DNA of 64,000 nucleotides from Xanthomonas sp. XNM01. GTDB taxonomy: Bacteria > Pseudomonadota > Gammaproteobacteria > Xanthomonadales > Xanthomonadaceae. How positions within the stretch are numbered: position 1 is the first letter of the stretch; every line of letters begins with the position of its first letter. Positions 1-10,581 of the stretch are shown one piece after another. The notes beneath the pieces are model-generated. The model did no database searches and was not told the DNA's origin. It was given only the letters and a program-made list of their open reading frames with translations. The position numbers and the translations under genes are program-made. The stretch covers positions 534,383 through 598,382 of the forward strand of contig NZ_JACVAP010000004.1 of assembly GCF_014851915.1 (NCBI RefSeq), in the 5' to 3' direction.

Positions 1-1485
1 GATGATGTCGCGGCTGGTGCCGGTGCCTTCGAATTCCTCGTCGCCCTGGCGCACGCTGAGGCTGGCCTCGCCGCGCGCGTCGGCACCGATGCCGACGCTG
101 TGCACCTGGTAGCTTTCCAGGCTCAGCTGCACGCCGGTGGCCGAGGCCAGCGCGGCGAACAGCGCGTCGACCGGGCCGTCGCCTTCGGCCGTTTCCGACA
201 CGCGGCGGCCGTCCGGATCGGACAGTTCCACGGTGGCGCTGGCCTTCTGCCCGCGGTCGCTGACCGTCATCGACGCCAGCCGGTAGCCCTGGCCGTCCTG
301 GCCATCCTGCATCAGCGTCTGCAGGTCGGCGTCGGTGACCACGCGCTGCTGCTCGCACAGCGCCTTGAAGTCGGCGAAGACCAGATCCAGGTCGCCTTCC
401 TCCAGGTAGTAGCCGAGCGCGCGCAGGCGCGCCTCGACGGCGGCGCGGCCGCTGTGGCGGCCCAGCACCATCTGCGTGTCCGGCCAGCCCACGTCCTGCG
501 GACGCATGATCTCGTAGGTGCCGCGGTGGCGCAGCATGCCGTGCTGGTGGATGCCCGACTCGTGCGCGAATGCATTGGCGCCGACCACGGCCTTGTTGCG
601 CTGGACCGGCATGCCGACCAGACGCTGCAGCAGCTGCGAGGTCGGCACCAGGCGGCGGGTGTCGATGCCGCTGTCGGCATTGAAGAAGGCGCTGCGCACC
701 TTCAGCGCCATCACGATCTCTTCCAGCGCGCAGTTGCCGGCGCGCTCGCCAATGCCGTTGATCGTGCACTCGACCTGGCGCGCGCCGCCTTCGATCGCGG
801 CCAGGCTGTTGGCCACGGCCAGGCCCAGATCGTTGTGGCAGTGCGCGCTGAAGATCACCTTGTCCGCGCCCGGCACGTTGGCGATCAGGCGCTGGAACAG
901 GCCGCGGATCTCCTCGGGCGTGGTGAAGCCGACGGTGTCGGGCACGTTGATCGTGGTCGCACCGGCGGCGATCGCCGCGGCGATGACCTCATGCAGGAAG
1001 TCTTCTTCGGTGCGCGTGCCGTCCTCGGTGGAGAACTCGATGTCGTCGATGTGGCGTTTGGCGTAGGCCACGCTCTCGACGATGCGGTCCAGCACCTGCT
1101 GCCGCGTCAGGCGCAGCTTGTGCTCGCGGTGCAGCGGGCTGGTCGACAGGAACACGTGCAGACGCGGGTTGGCGGCGGCTTCGAGCGCGCGCAGCGAGAT
1201 GTCGATGTCCGACTGCAGGCAGCGCGACAGCACGGCCAGGGTCGGGCTGCGCACCTCGCGGGCGATCAGGGCCATCGCTTCGCGGTCGGACTGCGAACTG
1301 GCCGGGAAGCCGGTCTCGATGACGTCCACGCCCAGGTCGGCCAGGGCGCGGGCCATCACCAGCTTCTGCGGAGGGGTCATGCTGCAGCCGGGGGACTGTT
1401 CGCCATCGCGCAGCGTGGTGTCGAATACGCGGACGCGGGCCGGGGCTCCCCCCTCGGGGGTGGCGGTGTTAATGGGCGCGTTCAC
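1..1485 (-). CDS. leuA: 2-isopropylmalate synthase, 3' end outside window
   Basis: Condenses acetyl-CoA with 2-oxoisovalerate, the first committed step of leucine synthesis, in the cytoplasm. The visible 495 codons begin at a GTG (1485-1483) inside the sequence GTGA that is also the stop of ilvA, so the two are translationally coupled. The HMGL-like barrel shows the catalytic RDGEQSPG motif (Arg26-Asp27) and the metal-binding HCHNDLGL stretch near 835-860. The part closest to the window edge is the C-terminal leucine-sensing domain, ending in GTGTSRDI, so only about 20-30 residues should be missing. It is the last visible gene of the ilvC-ilvG-ilvM-ilvA-leuA run. Identification is secure. Confidence 0.96.
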   Translation of the reverse strand, partial: MNAPINTATPEGGAPARVRVFDTTLRDGEQSPGCSMTPPQKLVMARALADLGVDVIETGFPASSQSDREAMALIAREVRSPTLAVLSRCLQSDIDISLRALEAAANPRLHVFLSTSPLHREHKLRLTRQQVLDRIVESVAYAKRHIDDIEFSTEDGTRTEEDFLHEVIAAAIAAGATTINVPDTVGFTTPEEIRGLFQRLIANVPGADKVIFSAHCHNDLGLAVANSLAAIEGGARQVECTINGIGERAGNCALEEIVMALKVRSAFFNADSGIDTRRLVPTSQLLQRLVGMPVQRNKAVVGANAFAHESGIHQHGMLRHRGTYEIMRPQDVGWPDTQMVLGRHSGRAAVEARLRALGYYLEEGDLDLVFADFKALCEQQRVVTDADLQTLMQDGQDGQGYRLASMTVSDRGQKASATVELSDPDGRRVSETAEGDGPVDALFAALASATGVQLSLESYQVHSVGIGADARGEASLSVRQGDEEFEGTGTSRDII

Positions 1486-2627
1486 CAGGTGAGTTCCTCT
1501 TCGCTGACGGTCTGCGGGGCCGCTTGGGGCGCCGCGGGAATGACGGTGGAATGGGGGGATGGAGCGATGGTAGCCGCTTGCGGGGGCTTTGCCTTGGTCC
1601 CGGGTTCGAGCGGCTGCGGTCCGCTGGTCCGGCGGCGCGGTTTGCGCGGCGGCCGGGGCCGGACCTCGGACAGCAGGGTGGCCAGCGCGCCGGCGTCGAT
1701 GTTGCCACCGGAGACCACCGCGCACTTGCGCTTGCCGTTCACGCGGCGGCCGGCGGCCAGGGCCAGGGCGCCGGCGCCCTCGGCGATCAGGTTCTCTTCC
1801 AGCGCCAGCCGCACCAGGGTTTCGCGCAGCTCGGCCTCGCGCACGATGACCACGTCGTCGAGCAGGCGCGCGCACAGGCGCCGGGTGATGAAACCGGGGA
1901 CCTTCACGCGGACGCCGTCGGCCAGGGTCCGGGCCGGGTCCTGGGCACGGGTGTCGCCCTTGATCGCGCGGGCCATGGAGTCGACGCCCTCGACCTGGGC
2001 GCCGACCACGCGCACGCCCTGCGATTTCAGCGCCAGCGCCACGCCGGACGCCAAGCCGCCGCCGCCGATCGGAACGATCACCACGTCCGGGGCATGCGGG
2101 GCGATCTCGATCCCGATCGTGCCCTGGCCGGCGATCACGTCCGGGTCGTCGAACGCGGACAGGAAGCGGTAGTCGTTCTGTTCGGCGAGCGCCCGGGCGA
2201 ACGCGTAGGCTTCGTCGTAGCTGTCGCCATGCTGGCGCACCGTCGCACCCCAGTGGGCGACGCCGGCGATCTTGGTCGCCGGTGCGCCATGCGGCATCAC
2301 CGTGATCGCCGGCACGCCCAGCCGGTAGGCGGCCCAGGCCACGCCCTGGGCGTGGTTGCCCGCCGAGGCGCAGATGACCGGCCGCCGGTCGCCACGCTCG
2401 CGCGCGGCCAGCAGGGCATTGAGCGCGCCGCGCACCTTGTAGGAGCCGGTGCGCTGCAGGTTCTCGAGCTTGAGCCACACGCCGAAACGCTCGGCATGGT
2501 GCAGCGGGGTGACCGGCAGGTAGCGGCGCAGCCGCGCCTGCGCGGTCAGGACATCGGCGACACTGACGTCGACGTCGCCGACATCGGGGTCTCCGCTGGA
2601 GGCGCTGGACAGGCCGGCGTCAGGCAT
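1482..2627 (-). CDS. ilvA: threonine dehydratase (threonine ammonia-lyase)
   Basis: PLP enzyme that deaminates threonine to 2-oxobutyrate, feeding isoleucine synthesis. The 381-residue protein has the Schiff-base lysine in SYKVRGA (Lys64) and the phosphate-binding PIGGGGL loop near residue 187. A biosynthetic IlvA would carry one or two ACT-type regulatory domains after the catalytic domain; here residues from about 320 are instead a basic, Pro/Ala-rich tail of low complexity. In length and lack of ACT it resembles the short TdcB-type enzyme, but its position between ilvM and leuA argues for a biosynthetic role. The stop overlaps the leuA start by 4 bp; a 99-bp gap separates it from ilvM. Confidence 0.93.
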   Translation of the reverse strand: MPDAGLSSASSGDPDVGDVDVSVADVLTAQARLRRYLPVTPLHHAERFGVWLKLENLQRTGSYKVRGALNALLAARERGDRRPVICASAGNHAQGVAWAAYRLGVPAITVMPHGAPATKIAGVAHWGATVRQHGDSYDEAYAFARALAEQNDYRFLSAFDDPDVIAGQGTIGIEIAPHAPDVVIVPIGGGGLASGVALALKSQGVRVVGAQVEGVDSMARAIKGDTRAQDPARTLADGVRVKVPGFITRRLCARLLDDVVIVREAELRETLVRLALEENLIAEGAGALALAAGRRVNGKRKCAVVSGGNIDAGALATLLSEVRPRPPRKPRRRTSGPQPLEPGTKAKPPQAATIAPSPHSTVIPAAPQAAPQTVSEEELTW

Positions 2628-2726
2628 CGCCTGGTCCTCCTGCGCGATCGCGAAGAAGGCACCTCCGCACCCGTGCCGCGACCGGAGCCGGGCGACGCGG
2701 GAACGAGGGGCCGGCCGCAGGCAGAC

Positions 2727-2990
2727 TCATGCCGCGGCTCCGCTGACGGCGTCGGCGTCGACCGCGACGATCTCGACCGCCTCGACGTCGTACACCTTCT
2801 GCAGCTGGCGCTTCAGGGTTTCGGCCGGGCGCACGCCATCGACCACCACCTGCAGGCGCCAGCGGCCATCGTCGCCGGCGAGCGCGCCGGACAGCGACCG
2901 GGCGGCGAAGCCGCGACGCTCGACCATGCCGAGCACGCGCACCAGGGCGCCTTCGGCCGGTTTCAGCACCAGGTCAAGCCGGTATCGCAT
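2727..2990 (-). CDS. ilvM: acetolactate synthase small (ACT) subunit
   Basis: An 87-residue ACT-domain protein starting [11 protein letters not shown]. It is the regulatory subunit that binds the large subunit IlvG and modulates its activity and amino acid feedback. The ATG at 2990-2988 lies 17 bp inside the end of ilvG, so translation is coupled. The reading frame stays open further upstream, but that extension is Ser/Thr/Arg-rich shadow of ilvG, so the internal Met was chosen. Length matches the short IlvM-type subunit rather than the two-domain IlvH/IlvN type. Confidence 0.9.
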   Translation of the reverse strand: MRYRLDLVLKPAEGALVRVLGMVERRGFAARSLSGALAGDDGRWRLQVVVDGVRPAETLKRQLQKVYDVEAVEIVAVDADAVSGAAA

Positions 2991-4722
2991 GCTGGGCCTC
3001 CGCGCGCTGTTCGTTGGGATTGCTGTCCAGCATGGTGCTGTTGGCGTTGTTCGGCGGGACCAGCGGCCAGACGTTGGCGCGTGCATCGATGGTCACGTGC
3101 AGCAGGCCAGGGCCGGGCGATGCCAGCAGCGCGGCCAGCGCGTCCTCGACCTCGGCACGCTGCGTGACGTGGCGTGCGGGGATGCCGCAGACCTGGGCGA
3201 GCGCGGCGAAGTCCGGGTTGTCGGACAGGTCGATCTCGCTGTAGCGCTTGTCGAAGAACAGCTCCTGCCACTGGCGCACCATGCCCAGCGAACTGTTGTC
3301 CAGCAGCACCATCTTCACCGGCAGCTTGCAGCGGGCGATGGTCACCAGCTCCTGCACGTTCATCATGAAACCGCCATCGCCGTTGACCAGCACCACGGTG
3401 CGGTCCGGGCAGGCGAACTGCGCGCCCATCGCCGCCGGCAGGCCGAAACCCATCGTGCCCAGTGCACCGGAGGTCAGGTGGTTGCGCGGATGGTTGAAGC
3501 GGCAGTGCTGGGCGACCCACATCTGGTGCTGGCCGACGTCGCAGGCGATCACCGCATCGGGCGCCAGCTCGCTGACCCGCTTCAGCAGCGCGGGCGCGTA
3601 GATGTCGGTGCCCGGCGCGTCGTAACGGGCCGCGTGCTTCTCGCGCAGCGTCGTGCAGCGCCGGCGCCAGTCGTCCTGCGTGGCCGATGCGCTCGCCGAC
3701 GGACCGGCAGCGACCAGTGCGCGCAGGCCGGCGGCGACGTCGCCGGGCAGGGCGATGTCGGCGGTGCGCAGCTTGGAGATCTCGTAGGCGTCGGCATCCA
3801 GGTGGATCACGCGCGCGAACGGGGCGAACTCGGCCAGCTTGCCGGTGGCGCGGTCGTCGAAGCGCGCGCCGACCACCAGCAGCAGGTCCGACTCCTGCAC
3901 GGCGATGTTCGCCGCGCGGGTGCCGTGCATGCCGAGCATGCCCAGGTACTGCGGATGGTTGGCCGGCAGCGAACCCAGGCCCCGCAGGGTCAGCACGGTC
4001 GGGATGCGGGTGGCTTCGACGAACTGACGGAACTCCTCCACCGCATCCGCCAGGCCGATGCCGCCGCCACCGTAGACGACAGGCTTCTCGGCGGCGGCGA
4101 TCGCGGCGACCGCCTCGGCCAGCGCGGCCTGCGGCGGCGCCGGTTCCGGATCGACCTGCGCCGGCACGTGCACCGGCAGGTGCGTGGCCGGACCGACCTG
4201 CACATCCTTCGGCAGGTCGATCAGCACCGGGCCGGGCCGGCCTTCGCGCGCGATGCGGAAGGCCTCGGACAGCACGCGCGGCAGGTCGTCGACGCTGCGC
4301 ACCAGGAAGCTGTGCTTGACGATCGGCATGGTCATGCCGAACACGTCCAGTTCCTGGAAGGCATCGGTGCCCAGCAGCGGGGTGGCGACCTGGCCGGTGA
4401 TGCAGACCATCGGCACCGAATCGAGCATCGCATCGGCGATGCCGGTGACCAGGTTCGACGCACCGGGACCGGAGGTGGCCACACACACGCCGACCCTGCC
4501 GCTGGCCCGCGCGTAGCCGTTCGCGGCCAGCGCCGCACCCTGCTCGTGACGGACCAGGATGTGGCGCAGCCCCGAATCCACCAGCGCGTCGTAGAACGGC
4601 ATGATCGCGCCGCCCGGATAGCCGAAGAGCGTGTCCACGCCCTCCGCTTCCAGGGCGTGCGCGACCCAGGCCGCGCCATTGCGCGCCCCGGCCGTCACCG
4701 CGGTGGAGGCGTCGGCGTTCAT
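2974..4722 (-). CDS. ilvG: acetolactate synthase large subunit
   Basis: Thiamine-diphosphate enzyme of 582 residues joining two pyruvates, or pyruvate and 2-oxobutyrate, in valine/leucine/isoleucine synthesis. N-terminal Pyr domain with [15 protein letters not shown] and the catalytic Glu60 of HEQGAA; central domain with the FAD-site-like [13 protein letters not shown]-terminal PP domain with the ThDP motif [15 protein letters not shown] and [11 protein letters not shown]. The start ATG (4722-4720) overlaps the ilvC stop as ATGA, and the 3' end overlaps ilvM, so ilvC, ilvG and ilvM form one coupled block. Confidence 0.96.
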   Translation of the reverse strand: MNADASTAVTAGARNGAAWVAHALEAEGVDTLFGYPGGAIMPFYDALVDSGLRHILVRHEQGAALAANGYARASGRVGVCVATSGPGASNLVTGIADAMLDSVPMVCITGQVATPLLGTDAFQELDVFGMTMPIVKHSFLVRSVDDLPRVLSEAFRIAREGRPGPVLIDLPKDVQVGPATHLPVHVPAQVDPEPAPPQAALAEAVAAIAAAEKPVVYGGGGIGLADAVEEFRQFVEATRIPTVLTLRGLGSLPANHPQYLGMLGMHGTRAANIAVQESDLLLVVGARFDDRATGKLAEFAPFARVIHLDADAYEISKLRTADIALPGDVAAGLRALVAAGPSASASATQDDWRRRCTTLREKHAARYDAPGTDIYAPALLKRVSELAPDAVIACDVGQHQMWVAQHCRFNHPRNHLTSGALGTMGFGLPAAMGAQFACPDRTVVLVNGDGGFMMNVQELVTIARCKLPVKMVLLDNSSLGMVRQWQELFFDKRYSEIDLSDNPDFAALAQVCGIPARHVTQRAEVEDALAALLASPGPGLLHVTIDARANVWPLVPPNNANSTMLDSNPNEQRAEAQHAIPA

Positions 4723-5729
4723 GCGGCGGCTGTCTTGTCGGTATCGGCCTTGGCATTGGCCTGCAGCCACACCATCTTGGCGCGCAGTTCCTGGCCGACC
4801 TTCTCGATCGGGTGGTCCTTGTCGGCCTGCTGGAACTTCTTGTAATTCGGCAGGCCGGCGTCGTACTCGGCCTTCCAGTTGCGGGTGAAGGTGCCGTTCT
4901 GGATGTCGGTCAGCACGTCCTTCATGCGCGCCTTCACCGAGGCGTCGATCACGCGCGGGCCGCTGACGAAGTCGCCGTACTGCGCGGTCTCGGAGATGAA
5001 CTCGAGCATGCGGGTGATGCCGCCTTCGTAGAACAGGTCGACGATCAGCTTCAGCTCGTGCAGCACTTCGTAGTAGGCGATTTCCGGCTGGTAGCCGGCC
5101 TCGACCAGGGTCTCGAAGCCGGCCTGGACCAGCGACGAAGCGCCGCCGCACAGCACGGCCTGCTCGCCGAACAGGTCGGTTTCGGTCTCTTCCTTGAAGG
5201 TGGTCTTGATGATGTTGGCGCGCGCGCCGCCCAGGCCGCCGGCATAGGCCAGCGCCAGCGCTTCGGCCTTGCCGCTCCTGTCCTGGTGCACAGCGTAGAT
5301 GCAGGGCACGCCGCGGCCGATCTCGTACTCGCGGCGGACCAGTGCACCCGGGCCCTTCGGCGCGACCAGCACCACGTCCAGGTCCTCGCGCGGCTTGATC
5401 ATGTCGAAGTGCACGTTCAGGCCGTGCGCGAACAGCAGGCAGGCGCCCTGTTTCAGGTTCGGGGCCAGCACGTCCTCGTACAGCTTCTGCTGGACCATGT
5501 CCGGGGTCAGCACCGCGACCAGGTCGGCGTCCTTCACCGCTTCGGCCGGTGCCTTGACCACGAAGCCGTCGGCCTGGGCCTTGGCTTCGGTCGGGCCGCC
5601 CGGGCGCAGGCCGACGATCACGTCGAAGCCGGAGTCGCGCAGGTTGAGCGCGTGCGCGCGGCCCTGGCTGCCATAGCCGATGACGGCGATGGTCTTGATG
5701 TCGGCGTGGGTGGAGGTGCTGCTGGTCAT
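4719..5729 (-). CDS. ilvC: ketol-acid reductoisomerase (NADP+), class I
   Basis: Isomerises and reduces acetolactate / acetohydroxybutyrate to the dihydroxy acids. The 336 residues starting [12 protein letters not shown] fit the short class I enzyme. The NAD(P)H loop is [13 protein letters not shown] (from Gly18), and the C-terminal half has the knotted Mg-binding domain ([30 protein letters not shown]). The frame is open upstream to 5864, but that stretch crosses the attenuator terminator, so the Met at 5729 was chosen. First structural gene after the leader-peptide attenuator. Confidence 0.96.
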   Translation of the reverse strand: MTSSTSTHADIKTIAVIGYGSQGRAHALNLRDSGFDVIVGLRPGGPTEAKAQADGFVVKAPAEAVKDADLVAVLTPDMVQQKLYEDVLAPNLKQGACLLFAHGLNVHFDMIKPREDLDVVLVAPKGPGALVRREYEIGRGVPCIYAVHQDRSGKAEALALAYAGGLGGARANIIKTTFKEETETDLFGEQAVLCGGASSLVQAGFETLVEAGYQPEIAYYEVLHELKLIVDLFYEGGITRMLEFISETAQYGDFVSGPRVIDASVKARMKDVLTDIQNGTFTRNWKAEYDAGLPNYKKFQQADKDHPIEKVGQELRAKMVWLQANAKADTDKTAAA

Positions 5730-5784
5730 GGTGTGGTCCTGTGCGATGGGGCGGTTGGGAATGGAGTAGTGCTGGAAACCGGTC

Positions 5785-5820
5785 AAAAAAAACCCCGCTA
5801 CCTTCCGGTGCGGGGTTTTT
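5785..5820 (-). terminator. ilv attenuator terminator hairpin
   Basis: On the minus strand a stem of ACCCCGC and GCGGGGT around an ACCGGAAGGTA-type loop is followed by eight U (5792-5785): a textbook rho-independent terminator 55 bp before ilvC. Its 5' arm CCCCGCACC (5815-5807) can alternatively pair with GGTGCGGG inside the leader coding sequence (5865-5858), a possible antiterminator of 8 bp. Confidence 0.85.
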
Positions 5821-5841
5821 CGAATCTGCGTGGTTTGTTGC

Positions 5842-5934
5842 TTACACGCTGGTTCGTCCCGCACCTGTTGGCGAGGTAATAAGGACGAGGACGAGAACCG
5901 GTGCCGCGGCGATGCCGGCGGTCGAGAGGTTCAT
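5842..5934 (-). CDS. ilv operon leader peptide (attenuation)
   Basis: A 30-residue ORF starting [12 protein letters not shown] and continuing with VLVLVLIT: six Val/Leu codons, an Ile and a Thr in a row, followed by [10 protein letters not shown] and TAA 21 bases before the terminator hairpin. An in-frame ATG eight codons upstream (5958) is an alternative start; neither has a strong ribosome site. This is the classic arrangement in which ribosome stalling on scarce branched-chain aminoacyl-tRNA lets the antiterminator form and ilvC-leuA be transcribed. Too short for ordinary ORF calls. Confidence 0.82.
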   Translation of the reverse strand: MNLSTAGIAAAPVLVLVLITSPTGAGRTSV

Positions 5935-5965
5935 CAGGGGCGTGTGGCGCTGCAACATGGTCCGT

Positions 5966-5995
5966 AGAGAACCACGGTGATTTGGTGCTTGTCAA
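5966..5995 (-). promoter_or_regulatory. possible ilv operon promoter
   Basis: A perfect TTGACA box (minus strand, 5995-5990) is followed 18 bp later by TTCTCT, a poor -10, about 30-40 bp before the leader peptide. The rest of the 5959-6112 intergenic region separates this from divergent ilvD and shows no further clear site. Position supports the call; the -10 does not. Confidence 0.4.
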
Positions 5996-6112
5996 GCAGG
6001 TCCGTGACGGTGAGGATGATTGCACCTGAAACCGAGAAAACGCAGCACAATCGGCTGCTTTCGTACCCCCCCGCCAGCCGCGTTGTCCGCCAGCGCACAG
6101 TACGCTTTCCCC

Positions 6113-7951
6113 ATGCCCGACTATCGCTCCAAGACCTCGACCCACGGCCGCAACATGGCCGGCGCCCGCGCCCTGTGGCGCGCCACCGGCATGAAGGACG
6201 ACGACTTCCACAAGCCGATCATCGCGATCGCCAACTCGTTCACCCAGTTCGTGCCCGGGCATGTGCACCTGAAGGACCTCGGGCAACTGGTTGCGCGCGA
6301 AATCGAACGCGTCGGCGGCGTCGCCAAGGAGTTCAACACGATCGCGGTCGACGACGGCATCGCGATGGGCCATGACGGCATGCTGTATTCGCTGCCCTCA
6401 CGCGAGATCATCGCCGACGCGGTCGAATACATGGTCAACGCGCACTGCGCCGATGCGCTGGTGTGCATCTCCAACTGCGACAAGATCACGCCCGGCATGC
6501 TGATGGCCGCGCTGCGGCTGAACATCCCGGTGGTGTTCGTGTCCGGCGGGCCGATGGAAGCGGGCAAGACGAAACTTTCCGAGCACGGGCTGGATCTGGT
6601 CGATGCGATGGTGGTCGCGGCCGACGACAGCGCGTCGGATGAAAAGGTCGCCGCCTACGAGCGCAGCGCCTGCCCGACCTGCGGCTCGTGCAGCGGCATG
6701 TTCACCGCCAACTCGATGAACTGCCTGACCGAGGCGCTGGGCCTGGCGCTGCCCGGCAACGGCTCGACCCTGGCCACACATGCCGACCGCGAGCAGCTGT
6801 TCCTGCGTGCGGGACGTCTGATCGTCGAGCTGTGCCACCGCTGGTACGGCGCCGAGGATCCGGCCGCGCTGCCGCGTGGCATCGCTACATTTGAAGCCTT
6901 TGAAAATGCGATGACGCTGGACATCGCGATGGGCGGTTCGACCAACACCATCCTGCATCTGCTGGCCGCGGCGCAGGAAGGCGAGGTGCCGTTCGACCTG
7001 CGCGACATCGACCGCCTGTCGCGCAGAGTGCCGCAGCTGTGCAAGGTCGCGCCGAACATCCAGAAGTACCACATGGAAGACGTGCATCGCGCCGGCGGCA
7101 TCTTCTCGATCCTGGGCGAACTGGCGCGCGGCGGCCTGCTGCACACCGAGGTGCCGACCGTGCACAGCCGCACGCTGAGCGAGGGCATCGCGAAGTGGGA
7201 CATCACCCAGACCGACGATGACGCGGTGCATACCTTCTTCAAGGCAGGCCCGGGCGGCGTGCCGACCCAGGTCGCCTTCAGCCAGGCCACGCGCTGGCCG
7301 ACGCTGGATATCGATCGCGCAGGTGGCTGCATCCGCAGCGTCGAACATGCGTACTCGCAGGAAGGCGGCCTGGCCGTGCTGTACGGCAACCTCGCGCTGG
7401 ACGGCTGCGTGGTCAAGACCGCGGGCGTGGACGAGTCGATCCACGTGTTCGAAGGCAACGCCAGGGTCTTCGAGAGCCAGGATGCAGCGGTGAAGGGCAT
7501 CCTCGCCAACGAGGTCGTCGCCGGCGATGTGGTGGTGATCCGCTACGAAGGCCCGAAAGGCGGCCCCGGCATGCAGGAGATGCTGTACCCGACCTCGTAC
7601 CTGAAGTCGAAAGGCCTGGGCAAGCAGTGCGCGCTGCTCACCGACGGCCGCTTCTCCGGAGGCACCTCGGGCCTGTCGATCGGCCACGCTTCGCCGGAAG
7701 CGGCCGGTGGCGGCACGATCGGCCTGGTCCGCGACGGCGACAGGATCCTGATCGACATCCCCAACCGCGGCATCAATCTGCTGGTCTCCGATGAGGAACT
7801 GGCAGTGCGCCGCGAGCAGCAGAACGCCATCGGCTGGAAGCCGGCGCAGGCGCGTCCGCGCAAGGTCAGTACCGCGCTGAAGGCCTATGCCCTGCTGGCG
7901 ACCAGTGCCGACAAGGGCGCGGTGCGCGACAGGGCGTTGCTGGACGGGTGA
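6113..7951 (+). CDS. ilvD: dihydroxy-acid dehydratase
   Basis: Fe-S enzyme of 612 residues that dehydrates dihydroxy acids to 2-oxo acids, the step after IlvC. Family signatures seen: [30 protein letters not shown] with its cluster cysteines, and near the C-terminus [17 protein letters not shown]. The start [14 protein letters not shown] is the normal N-terminus; the open frame upstream is ignored. Transcribed divergently from the ilvC operon, so all branched-chain steps except transamination sit in this 8 kb. Confidence 0.97.
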   Translation: MPDYRSKTSTHGRNMAGARALWRATGMKDDDFHKPIIAIANSFTQFVPGHVHLKDLGQLVAREIERVGGVAKEFNTIAVDDGIAMGHDGMLYSLPSREIIADAVEYMVNAHCADALVCISNCDKITPGMLMAALRLNIPVVFVSGGPMEAGKTKLSEHGLDLVDAMVVAADDSASDEKVAAYERSACPTCGSCSGMFTANSMNCLTEALGLALPGNGSTLATHADREQLFLRAGRLIVELCHRWYGAEDPAALPRGIATFEAFENAMTLDIAMGGSTNTILHLLAAAQEGEVPFDLRDIDRLSRRVPQLCKVAPNIQKYHMEDVHRAGGIFSILGELARGGLLHTEVPTVHSRTLSEGIAKWDITQTDDDAVHTFFKAGPGGVPTQVAFSQATRWPTLDIDRAGGCIRSVEHAYSQEGGLAVLYGNLALDGCVVKTAGVDESIHVFEGNARVFESQDAAVKGILANEVVAGDVVVIRYEGPKGGPGMQEMLYPTSYLKSKGLGKQCALLTDGRFSGGTSGLSIGHASPEAAGGGTIGLVRDGDRILIDIPNRGINLLVSDEELAVRREQQNAIGWKPAQARPRKVSTALKAYALLATSADKGAVRDRALLDG

Positions 7952-8091
7952 GGTGCGCCCGTAGGACGGGCCGGCTGAGTGCTTCAGAATTCGTGAAAGC
8001 GGCGTGATGAGTTTTTGCCGCTTTGTGCGGTAACCCCTATGGGGAAACGGACGATGCGCTTCCCCCGGCCTGTCCAAAGGGGAACTTCATC

Positions 8092-9000
8092 ATGCCGCAG
8101 TCGCATTCGCTCTTCGTCACCGAAGCGGCCTGCCAGACGCAGGACCGCACCATCGCCGTCCCGGCGGGCGCTTCCGCGCCCGCGATCCGCCTGCTTGGCG
8201 CGCGCCGCATGGGGTGCGGCACGCGCGAGGTCGCGCTCCAGTATCGCAAGGGCTGGGCGTTGCTGACCTACCTGGCGATCGAACGGCAGCGCCACCAGCG
8301 TGTCCAGTTGGCCAGCCTGCTCTGGCCCGAGCTCGGCGAAACCGCGGCGCTGACCAACCTGAGGCAGGTCCTGTCCGATCTGAACCGGGCCATGAGCGCG
8401 GCAGTGGGCGACGGCGTTCTGCAGGTCGATCGCGAGTCGGTCCGGCTGTGCCCGGTCCGGGCACACGGGCTGTTCGACATCGACCTGCTCGAATGCGGCA
8501 TGGATGGAAGCAGGCCGGGGGAGGCGCAGTCCTGGTTGCACGATGCCGGAGAACTGCTGGAGGGCATGGCGCTGGACAGCTGCGCCTCGTACGCGGAGTG
8601 GCTGTCGTGCACGCGCGAATGGATCGGCCGGCGCCTGGCCGACGCGCTTGCGGTGCTGCGCGATGTCGCCGCCGCACGTGGCGCCCGGCGCGAGGCGCTG
8701 CTGGTGGCGCGCCGGCTGATCACCCAGGACCCGTTGAACGAACTCCACCACCGCGCACTGATGCGGCTGCACGCGCAGCTCGGCGAGGCCGGCATGGCCC
8801 TGGGCTGCTACCGTACCCTGGCACACCGGCTGCAGAGCGAACTGGGCGAACTGCCATCGCGGGAAACGCGCGACCTGGCCGAGAGCATCCGGGTGACGGC
8901 GCAGCATCGGGTGCCGACGGGCCAGGCTGCCAGCGCGCGCGTACGGCTGGCGCCGGCGCGGCAGAAGCTGGTGCTGGCGGCGGATGTCCTGGCGGGCTGA
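8092..9000 (+). CDS. SARP-like transcriptional activator (winged helix + BTAD)
   Basis: A 302-residue protein. Residues about 30-125 look like an OmpR/SARP-type winged-helix domain (LLTYLAIERQRHQRVQLASLLW, then TALTNLRQVLSDLNR-like helix), and residues about 140-285 match the bacterial transcriptional activator domain, with helical pairs and DPLNELHHRALMRLH. No NB-ARC ATPase or TPR extension, so it is the small SARP type. The ATG follows AAAGGGGAA. It converges on the 15-gene pilus run, whose far-end promoter has SARP-like direct repeats (27393-27420), which makes it the likely regulator. Class is well supported; the target is inference. Confidence 0.8.
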   Translation: MPQSHSLFVTEAACQTQDRTIAVPAGASAPAIRLLGARRMGCGTREVALQYRKGWALLTYLAIERQRHQRVQLASLLWPELGETAALTNLRQVLSDLNRAMSAAVGDGVLQVDRESVRLCPVRAHGLFDIDLLECGMDGSRPGEAQSWLHDAGELLEGMALDSCASYAEWLSCTREWIGRRLADALAVLRDVAAARGARREALLVARRLITQDPLNELHHRALMRLHAQLGEAGMALGCYRTLAHRLQSELGELPSRETRDLAESIRVTAQHRVPTGQAASARVRLAPARQKLVLAADVLAG

Positions 9001-9216
9001 CCATACAAGGCGGCTCGCCGGGACCGGATGTGTCATCGATGCCATAGGCTGCGCTTCCGGGGGAAGCGTCTGCGTTCCGGCGCCTGGACGATGTCCTGCA
9101 GCGCACTGCAGCCGCCATGACCACTTCCGTTCCCGTCGCATGCATACGTCGCTGCAGTCGGCGCCTGGCGAGCAACGTGATCACCCGAAGTGGTGGAGTT
9201 CGCGGTCACGTCCGTC

Positions 9217-10581
9217 TCAGGGCGTACTGCCGCCGTATTCGAAGGCGCGGGCAGTGTCGCGTGTGGCTGCGTCGGGGAAGCCGCCGAGAATATCTGCACG
9301 GCGTGCATCGGCCACGATCCCTCTTTCCACGTCTTTCGCCTTGCCGGGGAAGTAGGCGGCGAAGGTGTCGCGATGGCCTTGGGCAGTGCTCCAGTAGGTG
9401 GCGGCCGACGCCTTGGCGACACCCGCCGCGATGACGCTGCCGACCGCGGTGCCGATGCTGCCGCTGGCGATGCCCACGCGCCAGTTCCAGCCGCCATAGG
9501 TATCGAGCATTTCGGCGATGGTATCCAGCGTCTGCGCGGTGGTATTGACCATCTCTGCGGTCGCGTCGATCAACGCGACGGTGGCGTTGTGGTTGTTGGC
9601 ATCACCCAGCGCCACCATGATGTCCAGCTGGATCTTGGTGTTCTCCATCACCGGCGTCGTCAGGCGTGCCGCCATCGCCACATTGGGATGCGCATACACC
9701 GCGGGGCCATAGCTGTCGCCGCAGCGCAGTCGCGTCCACAACTGGTCGATGCCCACCGCCAGCACCCGGTCGTTGTAGGGCGTGACGCCGCCCTGGCGTG
9801 GGCGGCGCGGCGAATGGAAGGCCAGCGAAGTGTCGGTATGCTCGGCAGTCGCGGTCAACGGATCGGTGATGGCCAACGCGTAGGCGACATTGCCAGCGAT
9901 CCGTTCAGGCTCCAGTTCGCGCCGGGTATGCAGATGGTCCATGCTCGCCGGCAGCAGCGCAGCACTGCGGATCGCATGGCAGAAGTCCAGCGTGTTCAGC
10001 CACAGTGCGGGATTGTCGGCACAACTGGCACCGTCTGGCAGGTGCTGGCAATTGTTCCAGGGCCTGACCTCGTGCATCGGTGCGATGTTCTGCGAATTTC
10101 CGGTCACCTGGAGCGGCTGCGCACGATCCAGATTGCCCGCCGTCAGCACCGCCAGGTCCGCATCCAGTGGCGTATCGACGTTGATCACCCGTCCTGTCTC
10201 GCCACTCGCGGTCGCGCCGCGCCAACCCGCCAGCGGCACACTGCCGCTACGACGCAGCACGCCGTAGCGGATGCGTTGCGCGCGCGCGTCCGGCAGGCCC
10301 ACGGTCAGGTAAGGCAAGGTGCCGATCGCACCGGAAGCGCAGTTCTCATGGCCGTCGGCATCTGTATCCGGGCAGGGCAGGCGCGACCGGATCGCCGCGA
10401 AGCCCATCACGGCATCGTCGGCGCGCTGCAGCAGGTCGCGCTGCGCCACCTGTTGCTGCTCTTCCTGCTGCAAGCCTATCCAGCGCACCAGCAGGATGCC
10501 GATGATGCCGAGGATCACCAGAGCCACGGCCAGTTCGACCAGCGAAAAGCCGCGCTGGCGGTCGGTGTGGGACCTGCTCAT
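9217..10581 (-). CDS. large prepilin-like protein with RLPCPD core (454 aa)
   Basis: Type IV prepilin N-terminus: short basic leader, then G/FSLVELAVALVILGIIGILLV, with Glu at mature position 5. Far longer than an ordinary minor pilin. After the N-terminal helix comes a module shared with three other proteins of this operon: RLPCPDTDADG, then LPYLTVGLPDARAQRIRYGV, an LDFCHAI segment and a late LWTRLRCGD. The last 150 residues are a repetitive Thr/Ala/Met-rich helix followed by a Gly-rich stretch. Last gene of the operon; start overlaps the upstream stop as ATGA. Surface or tip subunit role is inferred. Confidence 0.72.
   Translation of the reverse strand: MSRSHTDRQRGFSLVELAVALVILGIIGILLVRWIGLQQEEQQQVAQRDLLQRADDAVMGFAAIRSRLPCPDTDADGHENCASGAIGTLPYLTVGLPDARAQRIRYGVLRRSGSVPLAGWRGATASGETGRVINVDTPLDADLAVLTAGNLDRAQPLQVTGNSQNIAPMHEVRPWNNCQHLPDGASCADNPALWLNTLDFCHAIRSAALLPASMDHLHTRRELEPERIAGNVAYALAITDPLTATAEHTDTSLAFHSPRRPRQGGVTPYNDRVLAVGIDQLWTRLRCGDSYGPAVYAHPNVAMAARLTTPVMENTKIQLDIMVALGDANNHNATVALIDATAEMVNTTAQTLDTIAEMLDTYGGWNWRVGIASGSIGTAVGSVIAAGVAKASAATYWSTAQGHRDTFAAYFPGKAKDVERGIVADARRADILGGFPDAATRDTARAFEYGGSTP

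Noticed and set aside
2926..4845. 639-codon ORF on the + strand opposite ilvG
   Set aside because: His/Gln/Arg-rich text typical of the antisense of a high-GC gene; ilvG on the other strand has full domain motifs.
6019..6060. Possible ilvD promoter (TTGCAC ... CACAAT)
   Set aside because: Spacing is about 20 bp and both boxes are weak; not distinguishable from background.
9001..9216. Possible small gene or RNA between the SARP-like gene and the last pilus gene
   Set aside because: No start site, coding pattern or stable terminator-like structure could be supported.
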